A stretch of DNA of 10,122 bases from Oscillospiraceae bacterium (GTDB lineage Bacteria > Bacillota > Clostridia > Oscillospirales > UBA644). This document shows positions 1 to 6,767 of this stretch, one piece after another. Below the pieces are notes generated by a model. The model was not told the DNA's origin. It did not search any database and worked only from the letters and a program-made list of their open reading frames with translations. Made by a program: the position numbers and the translations under genes. The stretch's first letter is position 1. Each line of letters opens with the position of its first letter. The stretch is from contig SVMP01000071.1 of the NCBI GenBank assembly GCA_015067385.1, positions 1 through 10,122 on the forward strand. The letters are read 5' to 3'.

Positions 1-378
1 GTTTATATCATGAGAACAGACGGTCCGCACATTACTGAGCTCGGAAACAGTCTTGCGATCCTTTGCGGTGCTGCGGATAAAGAAAAAGCCGAAAATATCG
101 CAGAAAAGCTTGCGGATAAAGACAGCAGTCTTGTCGGGATATCGCTCAGCATGGCGTGCTTTAAATACGATGCGCTGTTGAAAGCCGACAGGGAAAAATA
201 TAAGGACTATGTTCTCGGCGCAATAGAAGAGATCTATAAAAAGATGCTTGATGAGGGTTCAACGACTGTCTGGGAAACGACCGTCGGTCAGTCCGATTTC
301 GGTAATGCGGGAAGCCTCTGCCACGGCTGGAGCGCAATGCCGGTTTATTATTTTCATACGCTTTTAGGTGAAGAATAA
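1..378 (+). CDS. Six-hairpin glycosidase, GH78 alpha-L-rhamnosidase-like, C-terminal fragment
   Basis: The frame is open from base 1, so this is the 3' end of a gene that starts outside the window; 125 residues are visible before the TAA. The last 45 residues carry the signature of the (alpha/alpha)6-barrel end of GH78-type enzymes: a TTVWET segment, then a G-x-x-DFGNAGSLCHGWSA-like stretch followed by PVYYF. The TVWET/SLCHGWSA pair is typical of alpha-L-rhamnosidases and related six-hairpin glycosidases. The protein stops about 10 residues after this motif, so it lacks the C-terminal beta-sandwich found in many GH78 enzymes, including the one at the other end of this window. Substrate cannot be read from this fragment; release of terminal rhamnose from plant or microbial glycans is the family default, and an unsaturated-glucuronyl-type relative is possible. 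A rho-independent terminator follows directly. Confidence 0.75.
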   Translation, partial: VYIMRTDGPHITELGNSLAILCGAADKEKAENIAEKLADKDSSLVGISLSMACFKYDALLKADREKYKDYVLGAIEEIYKKMLDEGSTTVWETTVGQSDFGNAGSLCHGWSAMPVYYFHTLLGEE

Positions 379-382
379 AAGT

Positions 383-419
383 AAAACGACTTTCCTAATT
401 TATGGGAAAGTCGTTTTTT
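383..419 (+). terminator. Rho-independent terminator, probably bidirectional
   Basis: Stem AAAACGACTTTCC (383-395) pairs with GGAAAGTCGTTTT (405-417) around a 9-base loop, and the T-run continues to 419. It lies 4 bases after the stop of the glycosidase fragment. On the minus strand the same hairpin ends in a TTTT run just past the stop of the ferritin-like gene, so it can serve both convergent genes. Confidence 0.88.
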
Positions 420-424
420 GTTAT

Positions 425-859
425 TTACAGAAAATCACGGATATCGATCGCAAGCTGTTCTTCGAGATTGATAAGTCGCTTTGTTATATCTTTTGATACT
501 TCGTCGGCCGCTTCATACTGATTGAGATAACGGTTGAGGGATTTGACGCCCATATTGCAACCGTCGGTTATAAGGTCGGCAACGGTGCTGTCGGACATAT
601 CTGCGGCGAGCATCATATTTGTTTTTATCCATGACATACTTTTTGCCATAGGGTTGGGATTTTTGCCGTCGTCTTCGTATCTGTCCAAAAGATTACGAAC
701 TTCTGACTGAAGCTTATCGTGTTCGTTCTTGCAATCGTCAAGACGGGCTTTCAGGTTGTCAGACTTAACGTGTCCGAGGACATCGTCAATAGATGAAACG
801 CCCATTTTGATCCCTGCATCGCATTCTCTCAGAAGCTTAACGGTATCTTGTTCTATCAT
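425..859 (-). CDS. Ferritin-like four-helix-bundle protein of unknown function
   Basis: This 144-residue soluble protein has no signal peptide or membrane segment and appears almost entirely helical. It resembles the ferritin-like DUF2383/PA2169 type of small bundle protein, but that assignment is from memory of the pattern and is not certain. Visible features are a start rich in acidic and amide residues (IEQDTVKLLRECDAGIKMG), a heptad-like acidic/basic helix around residues 30-60 (KARLDDCKNEHDKLQSEV), a PNPMAK turn near 68-73, and a DGCNMGVKSLNRYLNQY segment near 99-115. Glu, Asp and His residues are scattered, and I cannot point to a complete di-iron ligand set. The start is secured by a near-perfect AAGGAGGT site (866-873), 6 bases before the ATG. 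It is last in the minus-strand cluster, 46 bases after the ACT-MBL gene. A TATAAT at 905-910 could be its own -10, but no good -35 accompanies it. Confidence 0.8.
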   Translation of the reverse strand: MIEQDTVKLLRECDAGIKMGVSSIDDVLGHVKSDNLKARLDDCKNEHDKLQSEVRNLLDRYEDDGKNPNPMAKSMSWIKTNMMLAADMSDSTVADLITDGCNMGVKSLNRYLNQYEAADEVSKDITKRLINLEEQLAIDIRDFL

Positions 860-905
860 AAGAAAACCTCCTTTTTAAAGAGTATTCCCATGAAAGACAC
901 CGTTA

Positions 906-2348
906 TTATAATTCGAGATTAACAAAATATTCTTTTTTGAAGCCGTGGCCGCCGAATATCTGCCAGTTGCCTGCACCGAGTCGCTGAAGTATCGCTGTCC
1001 GCTCCATTGCGCAAGATTTCGGGTCTGTATCAACAGAAGTCATGAGTATCGGAGCATACTGATTATACTCTGCCTGCTCGGATGTTAAACCCTTGAGATT
1101 GATATAAATATCACCTGTAAAAGCGATATGGTGAGCGTAATCGATAAGGACGGTTTCGCCAGAAACATGAGCGCCTTTACCCTCATACACCTCAAAATGA
1201 AGCTCTCCGAAATCAAAGAAGCCGATCTGGCTGAGAGGCTCCGTCATGGGTTCGGACGTTCCGCAGATAACGTTTATCTTTGACGGGTCGGGCAAAGTAT
1301 GACCCGTAAGTATCTTACACATATTGATATACGGACGGTGCAGCGGATTTTCCTCTCGGAAACCGCCGTTTTCGTTATATTCGAGAGTAAGACAGTCTGC
1401 AGTCTTCTGAACGGCATATATCTCATCAAAGAAAGTAAGCATACCGCAATGGTCGAGGTCTGCGTGAGTAACGAACGCTTTCTTTGTCATAGTATCGTAA
1501 TCGGGGAACAACTTACGGAATATCGCAGTCATTTCTTCGTGGTAGAGAGTATAACCCGTGTCAACAAATAAAGCCTCGCCGTTGCTGATAATTATAGTGG
1601 TATTACTTCCGCAGGGCGGCTCTATGAGAACGATCTCGGTATTTTCGGTAACGGTATGGTGTGTAATTCTCGGGGAAAAGGATTTACCTCTACAAGCCGC
1701 CAGAAGATTTGCAAAACGGTGGATACTGTCAAATGTTTTATACGGAGAAAGCCCCTTTTCGTCGAGAAGATGCATTGCAAGGTTTGCGTTGACGAGAAGA
1801 TCGTTTTTATACTCATCGGAAAGCCCCAAAGTCTGAACGAGGCCCGAAACGAACGAATTATAGAAAATACTGTTATCGTAAACTTTTTCGGAATGGTTAT
1901 AATTGATGACACGAACCGAACACATCTGCTCCGCACGTGCAATAAACTCCTTTACTTTCTCAGGTTCATCGACAAAAAGACCCATTTTAAAGAGCTGATA
2001 ATCCGTTCCGTTTTCCTGTGAACTGATATATGAAATATTAAAATTGAACTCATTTATCAAAGAGAGGATAGATGTAACGCTACCCGGAGCATCTTTTATT
2101 TTGAATTCGAGAAGAACGATGCTTTTATCGTTTTTTGCGCCTTGAAGATAGCCGATATCGGTAAGATATTTATCAGCCTCGGCAAGTTTTTCGGGAGAGC
2201 CTTCGGCATCGAGGAAGAGAGTGTGAGAGTCGATGGCTTTGTTATAGCTTACTCTTGTTATGTTGATTCCGAGAGAGGCAAAGCACTCGCTCGCTTTCAG
2301 AAATGCACCGATATGGTTCGGCATAGTGGTAATATATGTTTTTTTCAT
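906..2348 (-). CDS. ACT-ACT-metallo-beta-lactamase fold fusion protein
   Basis: This 480-residue soluble protein has three parts. Residues 1-70 and 76-150 are two ACT-like modules (start KKTYITTMPNHIGAFLKA, then a second copy with VLLEFKIKDAPGSVTSILSLI), the fold that binds amino acids or other small ligands. Residues 155-225 form a helical linker. Residues 230-480 are a metallo-beta-lactamase hydrolase with VDTG (262-265), the metal motif H295-A-D297-L-D299-H300, H394, TGD ending at D413, and GGH468. The second His of the usual HxHxDH is Asp here, a variant also seen in ComEC-type MBL domains, so metal binding is plausible. Substrate is unknown; ligand-gated hydrolysis is an inference from the domain order. 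The start has AAAGGA (2355-2360), 6 bases upstream and inside the end of the GH2 gene, and the two genes are only 2 bases apart, so translation is probably coupled. Confidence 0.85.
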   Translation of the reverse strand: MKKTYITTMPNHIGAFLKASECFASLGINITRVSYNKAIDSHTLFLDAEGSPEKLAEADKYLTDIGYLQGAKNDKSIVLLEFKIKDAPGSVTSILSLINEFNFNISYISSQENGTDYQLFKMGLFVDEPEKVKEFIARAEQMCSVRVINYNHSEKVYDNSIFYNSFVSGLVQTLGLSDEYKNDLLVNANLAMHLLDEKGLSPYKTFDSIHRFANLLAACRGKSFSPRITHHTVTENTEIVLIEPPCGSNTTIIISNGEALFVDTGYTLYHEEMTAIFRKLFPDYDTMTKKAFVTHADLDHCGMLTFFDEIYAVQKTADCLTLEYNENGGFREENPLHRPYINMCKILTGHTLPDPSKINVICGTSEPMTEPLSQIGFFDFGELHFEVYEGKGAHVSGETVLIDYAHHIAFTGDIYINLKGLTSEQAEYNQYAPILMTSVDTDPKSCAMERTAILQRLGAGNWQIFGGHGFKKEYFVNLEL

Positions 2349-2350
2349 TG

Positions 2351-4069
2351 TTATTCCTTTGCAGATTTATATAGACTGTCAAATTCCGAGTAAAGTTGCT
2401 CGGACATCTTTTTTATTCTTTCTGTGTTTACTTTAATGACTTTTCGGTCGTATGTCAAAAGTCCGTTCGTTTCGTCTTCAACATCGCTTAGCTGTGTTAA
2501 AACAGCGGCACAAAGACCGTTTTTTAATGAAGGCTGTATCTCATTTTCATAAAGAGATACAAGTGCATCCTCAAATTTCCGTACATCGTCAAAATATCGG
2601 TAACCGTAAGTTTTATCGAGGTTAAACGAATGCTCTTTTATCTTGCACGAATACCCGCCGAACTCGGAAAGAACGAGCGGTCTTTCGGACTTTCTCAGTT
2701 TTATTGGCTTAAAATAAATATGCTCGCTTTCAACATCGCTCTTTTTCGTTTTGAACCAACCGGAAGTCGTGTCCCAGACTCTTGTTTTGTCGATAGATCT
2801 GAAAACATCGTAATACTTATCGGCATCGAACTGTCCCCAGCCCTCATTAAAAATAGTGTAATAAACAACGGACGGATGATTGTAAAGATTATCGATAATG
2901 CCTTTGCAAGTGTTTTCAAAAGCGAGCCTTCTTGTTTTGTTTGCTCGGTGGGAGATGCCTTTTTTAAGAAAAACGGTAGGCAAAGCAGTGTCTAAAATAA
3001 AACTGTACTTGCCGCTGTTTATCATATCCTGAAAAACGAGCATACCGTATTTGTCGCAAAAATAATAGAAGATATCGGGTTCGAGTTTGATATGTTTGCG
3101 AAGCATGTTAAAGCCGCATTTTTTCATTTTCAGAATATCTTCTTCAAATCCTCTCGACGATGCCGGGAGAAAAATACCGTCGGAAAAATATCCCTGATCG
3201 AGAAGACCGTTAAAGAAAAGCGGTTTACCGTTAAGACAAATAAGAGGCGTTTCATTTACGGTTTTTATCTCCACGGTACGCAGACCGAAATAAGATCTTA
3301 CAATATCTTGTCCCGAAACAAGTTCGAATTCGTAAAGATAAGGATCTTCGGGAGACCAAAGATGAGGCTCTTCGATATCAAGTCTGAAATTTTCGCCTGT
3401 AAAGTGATATTCCTTGCCATGCAGTCGAAGAGTTTTCTCTTCCTTACCGCCTGTAACACAGATATCGACGCCGCAAAGATCGGGCGTTATTTTTATATTT
3501 TCGATATAATTTTCACAGACGCTTTCCAGCCATACTGTCTGCCAGATCCCGCTTATTTTAGTGTACCACATTCCGCCGCGTTTATTGGTTTGTTTACCGT
3601 ACGGAAGATCGAGGCAAAGCGGATCGCAAGCCACTATTTTGATAATATTCTCGCCGATCACGGCGACATCCGTAATATCAAAACCGAAAGATAAATAGCC
3701 GCCGACATTTCTGCCGACGGGCTTTCCGTTGACATAAACATCTGCATACTGGTCGCATGCGCCGATATGAAGCAAGATCCGATCTTTTATAAAGCTGTCA
3801 AGCAAAGTAACTTTACACTCATATATAAGAAGATCATCTTCTTTTATTTCACGCATAACACCGGATATTCTGCTTTCGGGAACGAAAGGCACAGTTATAC
3901 TGCCGTTAAAAACAGTAACTCCCCTATTTTCTATCCTGAAATTCCATTCGCCGTTAAGACAAAGATACGAATCTCTTTTTAGTTGCGGACGAGGGTAATC
4001 GGGGAAAGGGATTTCGATGTTTTTAAGGTCGTTTTCAAAATCGGTCGACAGTGAAACAAATTCGGTCAT
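2351..4069 (-). CDS. Glycoside hydrolase family 2 (beta-galactosidase/beta-glucuronidase type)
   Basis: At 572 residues this is a compact GH2 enzyme. Domain order is an N-terminal sugar-binding jelly roll (about 25-185, with PRPQLKRDSYLCLNGEW at the front and GGMWYTKISGIWQTVWLE near 165-182), an immunoglobulin-like domain (about 186-270, ending YFGLRTVEIK), and a TIM barrel (about 275-560). The acid/base Glu is E409 in FNEGWGQ and the nucleophile is E469 in SEFGG, so both catalytic residues are present. The LDQGYFSDG...FNMLRKHIKLEPD block is typical of a GH2 clade without LacZ's extra C-terminal domains. No signal peptide is visible, so it should act in the cytoplasm on imported oligosaccharides. 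Exact specificity (galactoside, glucuronide, mannoside) cannot be read. The initiation region is weak: the only purine-rich match is GGA about 10 bases upstream, next to an 8-bp hairpin. It runs directly into the ACT-MBL gene. Confidence 0.93.
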   Translation of the reverse strand: MTEFVSLSTDFENDLKNIEIPFPDYPRPQLKRDSYLCLNGEWNFRIENRGVTVFNGSITVPFVPESRISGVMREIKEDDLLIYECKVTLLDSFIKDRILLHIGACDQYADVYVNGKPVGRNVGGYLSFGFDITDVAVIGENIIKIVACDPLCLDLPYGKQTNKRGGMWYTKISGIWQTVWLESVCENYIENIKITPDLCGVDICVTGGKEEKTLRLHGKEYHFTGENFRLDIEEPHLWSPEDPYLYEFELVSGQDIVRSYFGLRTVEIKTVNETPLICLNGKPLFFNGLLDQGYFSDGIFLPASSRGFEEDILKMKKCGFNMLRKHIKLEPDIFYYFCDKYGMLVFQDMINSGKYSFILDTALPTVFLKKGISHRANKTRRLAFENTCKGIIDNLYNHPSVVYYTIFNEGWGQFDADKYYDVFRSIDKTRVWDTTSGWFKTKKSDVESEHIYFKPIKLRKSERPLVLSEFGGYSCKIKEHSFNLDKTYGYRYFDDVRKFEDALVSLYENEIQPSLKNGLCAAVLTQLSDVEDETNGLLTYDRKVIKVNTERIKKMSEQLYSEFDSLYKSAKE

Positions 4070-4170
4070 AATTATAATCCATAGCTTTCGTTGCAGCGAA
4101 AGCTTCCTTATATCAGGGAATTTGGGCTGGTTTTGCTAAACAAAACCTATGTAAAAAAGTATTTTTCACG
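4070..4170 (-). other. Intergenic gap with two small inverted repeats
   Basis: This 101-base gap separates the radical SAM stop from the GH2 start on the minus strand. It holds GGTTTTG/CAAAACC (4129-4135 with 4141-4147, loop 5) and AGCTTTCG/CGAAAGCT (4083-4090 with 4097-4104, loop 6). Neither is followed by a proper T-run on either strand, so neither is a convincing terminator. The second hairpin sits 13 bases before the GH2 start codon and could affect initiation. I find no convincing sigma-A promoter; read-through from the radical SAM promoter is possible. Confidence 0.5.
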
Positions 4171-5151
4171 CTATTCTCTCATACTTTCATAAAAACATTT
4201 CGGGGAAATATCGGCGGACGGACGAACATTGTTAAGATATGCTCTCATCGCAAAGCAAAGAGAACAACGGCTCGGATAACCTTTTTTATCGGCAACGAAT
4301 CCGTTCTCGCAAGCGTAAGAATAAAGAGAGTCAATCCCACCGTTAACAAGACGAGAAAGGACGGGATATTTTTCTTCGGGGAAACTCATGCAGATAAAGT
4401 CTTCCGCATCAGCACTGATTCCGGGACATCCGGGGGGAACGATATTACCGCAAAGATCGATGTGACAATGTGAAACACTTGACACGGAACGGCACGGAGC
4501 TTTTGAAAGCCATTCATCCGCAGGTCTGTACTCATAAAGATCCTTTGCAATATTGAGGGCTTTTCCGTTCATACCAAGACCGTATTCGGAAGCAGTTTCG
4601 ATTATATAATTTTCGCCGAGAACGGAACACAGTTCGTCTTTGGAGTATGTTTTTGATCTGTCCAATCCGATCGATATGAATTTACGCAGATACTGTTCTT
4701 TCCAAACAAAATACTCAAAGTCGCATTTATCAAGAAGAACGCAAAGGCGTACCGCACGTTCGAGAGGGACAAATTCAATATGAAAAGGATCGACCGAAAC
4801 CATGACGGATGTTACACCGAGTTCTTTTAAAGCATTCAGCCTATCGAGGACAAACGCATCGTCTTTGCACCAAAAGGCGTTTGTTTCAATATAATCAACG
4901 CCTATTCCGTATTTATTGAGTGCCTTTATGAGAGTACAAAGAGCCTCAAAATTCATAAAAGGCTCGCCCCCGCCTATATGGACAGAATATGTTCCGGCAT
5001 TTTTTAAAATCTTTGCGACCTTATCGGACATTTCAGCTGTAATAAAATTTTTCGGACGTGTCGGAGATGAGCCGAACATGCAATGACGGCACGAAGCTGT
5101 ACAAACATAATTTGTTATAACACCGGAATAATTAAGAGCTCTTCTGTTCAT
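4171..5151 (-). CDS. Radical SAM protein with cysteine-rich (SPASM/twitch-like) C-terminus
   Basis: With the start at 5151 the protein is 326 residues. The radical SAM motif is C17-x3-C21-x2-C24 (VCTASCRHC), which binds the 4Fe-4S cluster that cleaves S-adenosylmethionine. It is followed by the GGGEPF SAM-binding motif at 60-65 and a barrel through about residue 210. The C-terminal part is rich in cysteine: C220, C229, C234, C242, C254, C281, C296, C299 and C319, including HIDLCGNIVPPGCPG and RCSLC. This resembles a SPASM or twitch auxiliary-cluster domain, as in peptide-modifying and anaerobic sulfatase-maturing enzymes. No precursor peptide or sulfatase is visible beside it, so the substrate is unknown. 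The start is chosen from a GAAAGGA site (5160-5166), 8 bases upstream of the ATG. A longer reading from TTG at 5214 would begin inside the -35 box of the gene's own promoter. Confidence 0.88.
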   Translation of the reverse strand: MNRRALNYSGVITNYVCTASCRHCMFGSSPTRPKNFITAEMSDKVAKILKNAGTYSVHIGGGEPFMNFEALCTLIKALNKYGIGVDYIETNAFWCKDDAFVLDRLNALKELGVTSVMVSVDPFHIEFVPLERAVRLCVLLDKCDFEYFVWKEQYLRKFISIGLDRSKTYSKDELCSVLGENYIIETASEYGLGMNGKALNIAKDLYEYRPADEWLSKAPCRSVSSVSHCHIDLCGNIVPPGCPGISADAEDFICMSFPEEKYPVLSRLVNGGIDSLYSYACENGFVADKKGYPSRCSLCFAMRAYLNNVRPSADISPKCFYESMRE

Positions 5152-5159
5152 TTTATTAA

Positions 5160-5166
5160 TCCTTTC
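5160..5166 (-). promoter_or_regulatory. Ribosome binding site fixing the radical SAM start
   Basis: GAAAGGA on the minus strand lies 8 bases before the ATG at 5151. It supports that start over the TTG 21 codons upstream, which has no such site. Confidence 0.8.
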
Positions 5167-5185
5167 AAGACTGTCAAGTATACTA

Positions 5186-5214
5186 ATTTTAACACAGTAA
5201 TAAAAATTTGTCAA
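5186..5214 (-). promoter_or_regulatory. Sigma-A promoter of the radical SAM gene
   Basis: On the minus strand TTGACA (5209-5214, perfect -35) and TAAAAT (5186-5191, -10) are separated by exactly 17 bases. Transcription should start near 5179, leaving a leader of about 28 bases. An 8-base palindrome AGTATACT (5177-5184) overlaps the expected start point. The promoter diverges from that of the MBL gene, with 28 bases between the two -35 boxes. Confidence 0.82.
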
Positions 5215-5242
5215 TTACATCAGATGATTTTATTATTAAATA

Positions 5243-5271
5243 TTGACAGAACATAATGATAATGATATACT
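5243..5271 (+). promoter_or_regulatory. Extended -10 sigma-A promoter of the MBL-Crp/Fnr operon
   Basis: TTGACA (5243-5248) and TATACT (5266-5271) are 17 bases apart, with a TG one base before the -10 (5263-5264), making an extended -10. A palindrome ATATAC-T-GTATAT (5265-5277) covers the -10 and would be a natural operator position for a repressor, but that is inference. Confidence 0.85.
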
Positions 5272-5292
5272 GTATATAAGTATAACAAAAAC

Positions 5293-5296
5293 GGAG
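5293..5296 (+). promoter_or_regulatory. Ribosome binding site fixing the MBL hydrolase start
   Basis: GGAG lies 9 bases before the ATG at 5306. Because the promoter -10 ends at 5271, the upstream in-frame TTG at 5243 lies inside the -35 box and cannot be the start of this transcript. Confidence 0.7.
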
Positions 5297-5305
5297 AAAC
5301 GCACA

Positions 5306-6082
5306 ATGACAGTAACTTGTTTAATTGAGAACACCGAAATAAACGACAGCTTTCATTCGGAGCACGGACTGTCCTTTCACATAAAAACAAAGAATCATAA
5401 TATTCTTTTCGACATGGGGCAAAGTGATCTTTTTGCCGAAAATGCGAAAAAGCTCGGAATAGATCTTTCAGAAGTTGATATTGCAATTCTTTCACACGGT
5501 CATTACGATCACGGCGGCGGTCTTTCGGAATTTTTGAAAATAAACAACAAAGCACCCGTTTATATAAGTAAATATGCTTTTGAGCCGCATTACAACGGTA
5601 CCGAAAAATATATCGGGCTTGATATTACGTTAAAAGACAGCGACAGGCTGATATTTACCGACGGTATATTTGAAATAGATAAAGGACTTACACTTTATTC
5701 TTGCAATGATGCCGAACGAAAACACGATCTCGGTTCGTTCGGTTTAACAGAAAAAAGAGAATCGGAGTTTATCCCCGACAGTTTTCGGCACGAACAGTAC
5801 CTGTTAATTGAAGAAGATAAAAAAAGGACCGTTTTCAGCGGCTGTTCTCACAAAGGAATAATGGATATTGCAGACTGGTTTGAGCCGAACATTCTTATAG
5901 GCGGATTTCATTTTTCAAAGCTATCGCTTGATGAAAAGCTTTCAGAATATGCCGACATATTAAGTAAGCACGATACGGATTTCTACACATGCCATTGTAC
6001 AGGCAAAGAACAATTCGAATTTATGAAAGAACGAATGAACAGACTTTCTTATATTTCAAGCGGACAAATTATTAATTTATAA
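5306..6082 (+). CDS. COG1237-type metallo-beta-lactamase fold hydrolase
   Basis: This 258-residue soluble protein has the full metal motif S-H64-G-H66-Y-D68-H69-GGG. It also has the downstream hallmarks of the COG1237 group: GCSH182KGI, IGGFH202 and a CHCTG near 229-233. That group is often named after 7,8-dihydropterin-6-methyl-4-(beta-D-ribofuranosyl)aminobenzene-5'-phosphate synthase, a methanopterin-pathway activity from archaea. In Clostridia the name should not be taken as function, and the true substrate is unknown. An HEQYLLIEE segment at 162-170 lies where relatives have a D-E-x-x-L stretch. It is the first gene of a two-gene operon: the Crp/Fnr gene starts 10 bases after its stop. 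Shared transcription with a sensor-regulator suggests a role in a redox or small-molecule stress response, which is inference. Confidence 0.88.
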   Translation: MTVTCLIENTEINDSFHSEHGLSFHIKTKNHNILFDMGQSDLFAENAKKLGIDLSEVDIAILSHGHYDHGGGLSEFLKINNKAPVYISKYAFEPHYNGTEKYIGLDITLKDSDRLIFTDGIFEIDKGLTLYSCNDAERKHDLGSFGLTEKRESEFIPDSFRHEQYLLIEEDKKRTVFSGCSHKGIMDIADWFEPNILIGGFHFSKLSLDEKLSEYADILSKHDTDFYTCHCTGKEQFEFMKERMNRLSYISSGQIINL

Positions 6083-6092
6083 AGGAGTTAAT

Positions 6093-6767
6093 ATGTCAAA
6101 AGAGATGTTTGAACAGATCTTCACCGATCTTTTTCCGTTTTGGGCAGAAATAACCGATGAAGATAAAAAATATATATGTGACAATTCTTATGCTCTTTCA
6201 TACCCCAAAGGCACGACTATCCATGACGGGAATGAGTGTTCGGGAGTATTTATTGTAAAAAAAGGCTGTTTAAGAGTTTACATAATGTCGGAGGATGGAA
6301 AGGACATAACTCTGTACCGTCTTCACGAAGGCGATATGTGTATGCTTGCGGCATCATGCGTTCTCCAGACGATAACATTCGATGTGCTTGTCGATTCGGA
6401 AGAAAACAGCGAATGTTATGTTATAAGCGGACCCGCATTCGCATCGATATCCGAACGAAATCATAAGATAAAAATATTTGCACTCGAACTTGCCGTCACA
6501 AGATTTTCGGATGTAATGTGGGTAATGCAGCAGATCCTTTTTATGAGCATGGATAAACGACTGGCAATATTCTTATTTGACGAGTCTACCAGAATCGGGA
6601 GTGACTTATTAACACTAACGCACGAGCAGATCGCCAAATATATGGGATCTGCCCGTGAGGTCGTTTCTCGTATGTTAAAATATTTTTCTAACGAAGGAAT
6701 TGTTGAAGTATCAAGGAAAGGCGTTAAAATACTTGACCGAAAACGTCTGAGAGAATTAACCCTCTAA
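6093..6767 (+). CDS. Crp/Fnr-family transcriptional regulator
   Basis: At 224 residues this has the usual Crp/Fnr length and order. An N-terminal cyclic-nucleotide-binding-like beta-barrel (about 20-115) carries YPKGTTIHDG and VFIVKKGCLRVY. A long dimerisation helix (about 120-155) follows, then a winged helix-turn-helix (about 170-220). The recognition helix reads S-A-R188-E189-V-V-S-R193, keeping the Arg, Glu and Arg that E. coli CRP uses to read GTGA. The phosphate-binding cassette of cAMP-responsive CRP is not evident. There is no N-terminal four-cysteine FNR cluster motif, but C29, C49, C59, C83, C89 and C108 are present, with C83/C89 in a DMCMLAASC stretch common in anaerobe members of this family. 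The effector is unknown; redox, NO or a haem ligand are candidates. An AAAGGAG site (6081-6087) overlaps the MBL stop, 5 bases before the ATG. The 3' end overlaps the thioredoxin gene by 12 bases. Confidence 0.93.
   Translation: MSKEMFEQIFTDLFPFWAEITDEDKKYICDNSYALSYPKGTTIHDGNECSGVFIVKKGCLRVYIMSEDGKDITLYRLHEGDMCMLAASCVLQTITFDVLVDSEENSECYVISGPAFASISERNHKIKIFALELAVTRFSDVMWVMQQILFMSMDKRLAIFLFDESTRIGSDLLTLTHEQIAKYMGSAREVVSRMLKYFSNEGIVEVSRKGVKILDRKRLRELTL

Noticed and set aside
3092..3694. Long open frame of 200 codons on the plus strand inside the GH2 gene
   Set aside because: It is antisense to conserved GH2 domains, has no ribosome site and encodes a low-complexity Phe/Lys/Ile-rich product. It is a shadow of the GH2 reading frame.
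4071..4076. TATAAT on the minus strand just before the GH2 start as a -10 box
   Set aside because: It lies 1 base upstream of the ATG, so transcription would start inside the coding region, and no suitable -35 is present.
4115..4171. Possible 18-residue peptide starting at a GTG just after the radical SAM stop, as a radical SAM substrate
   Set aside because: It has no clear ribosome site and no recognisable leader or core motif, and the frame is short enough to arise by chance.
5212..5214. TTG as the start of the radical SAM protein
   Set aside because: It is part of the gene's own -35 box, and a good ribosome site serves the ATG at 5151.
5243..5245. TTG as the start of the COG1237 MBL protein
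   Set aside because: It is part of the -35 box TTGACA; the ATG at 5306 has a GGAG site and lies after the predicted transcription start.
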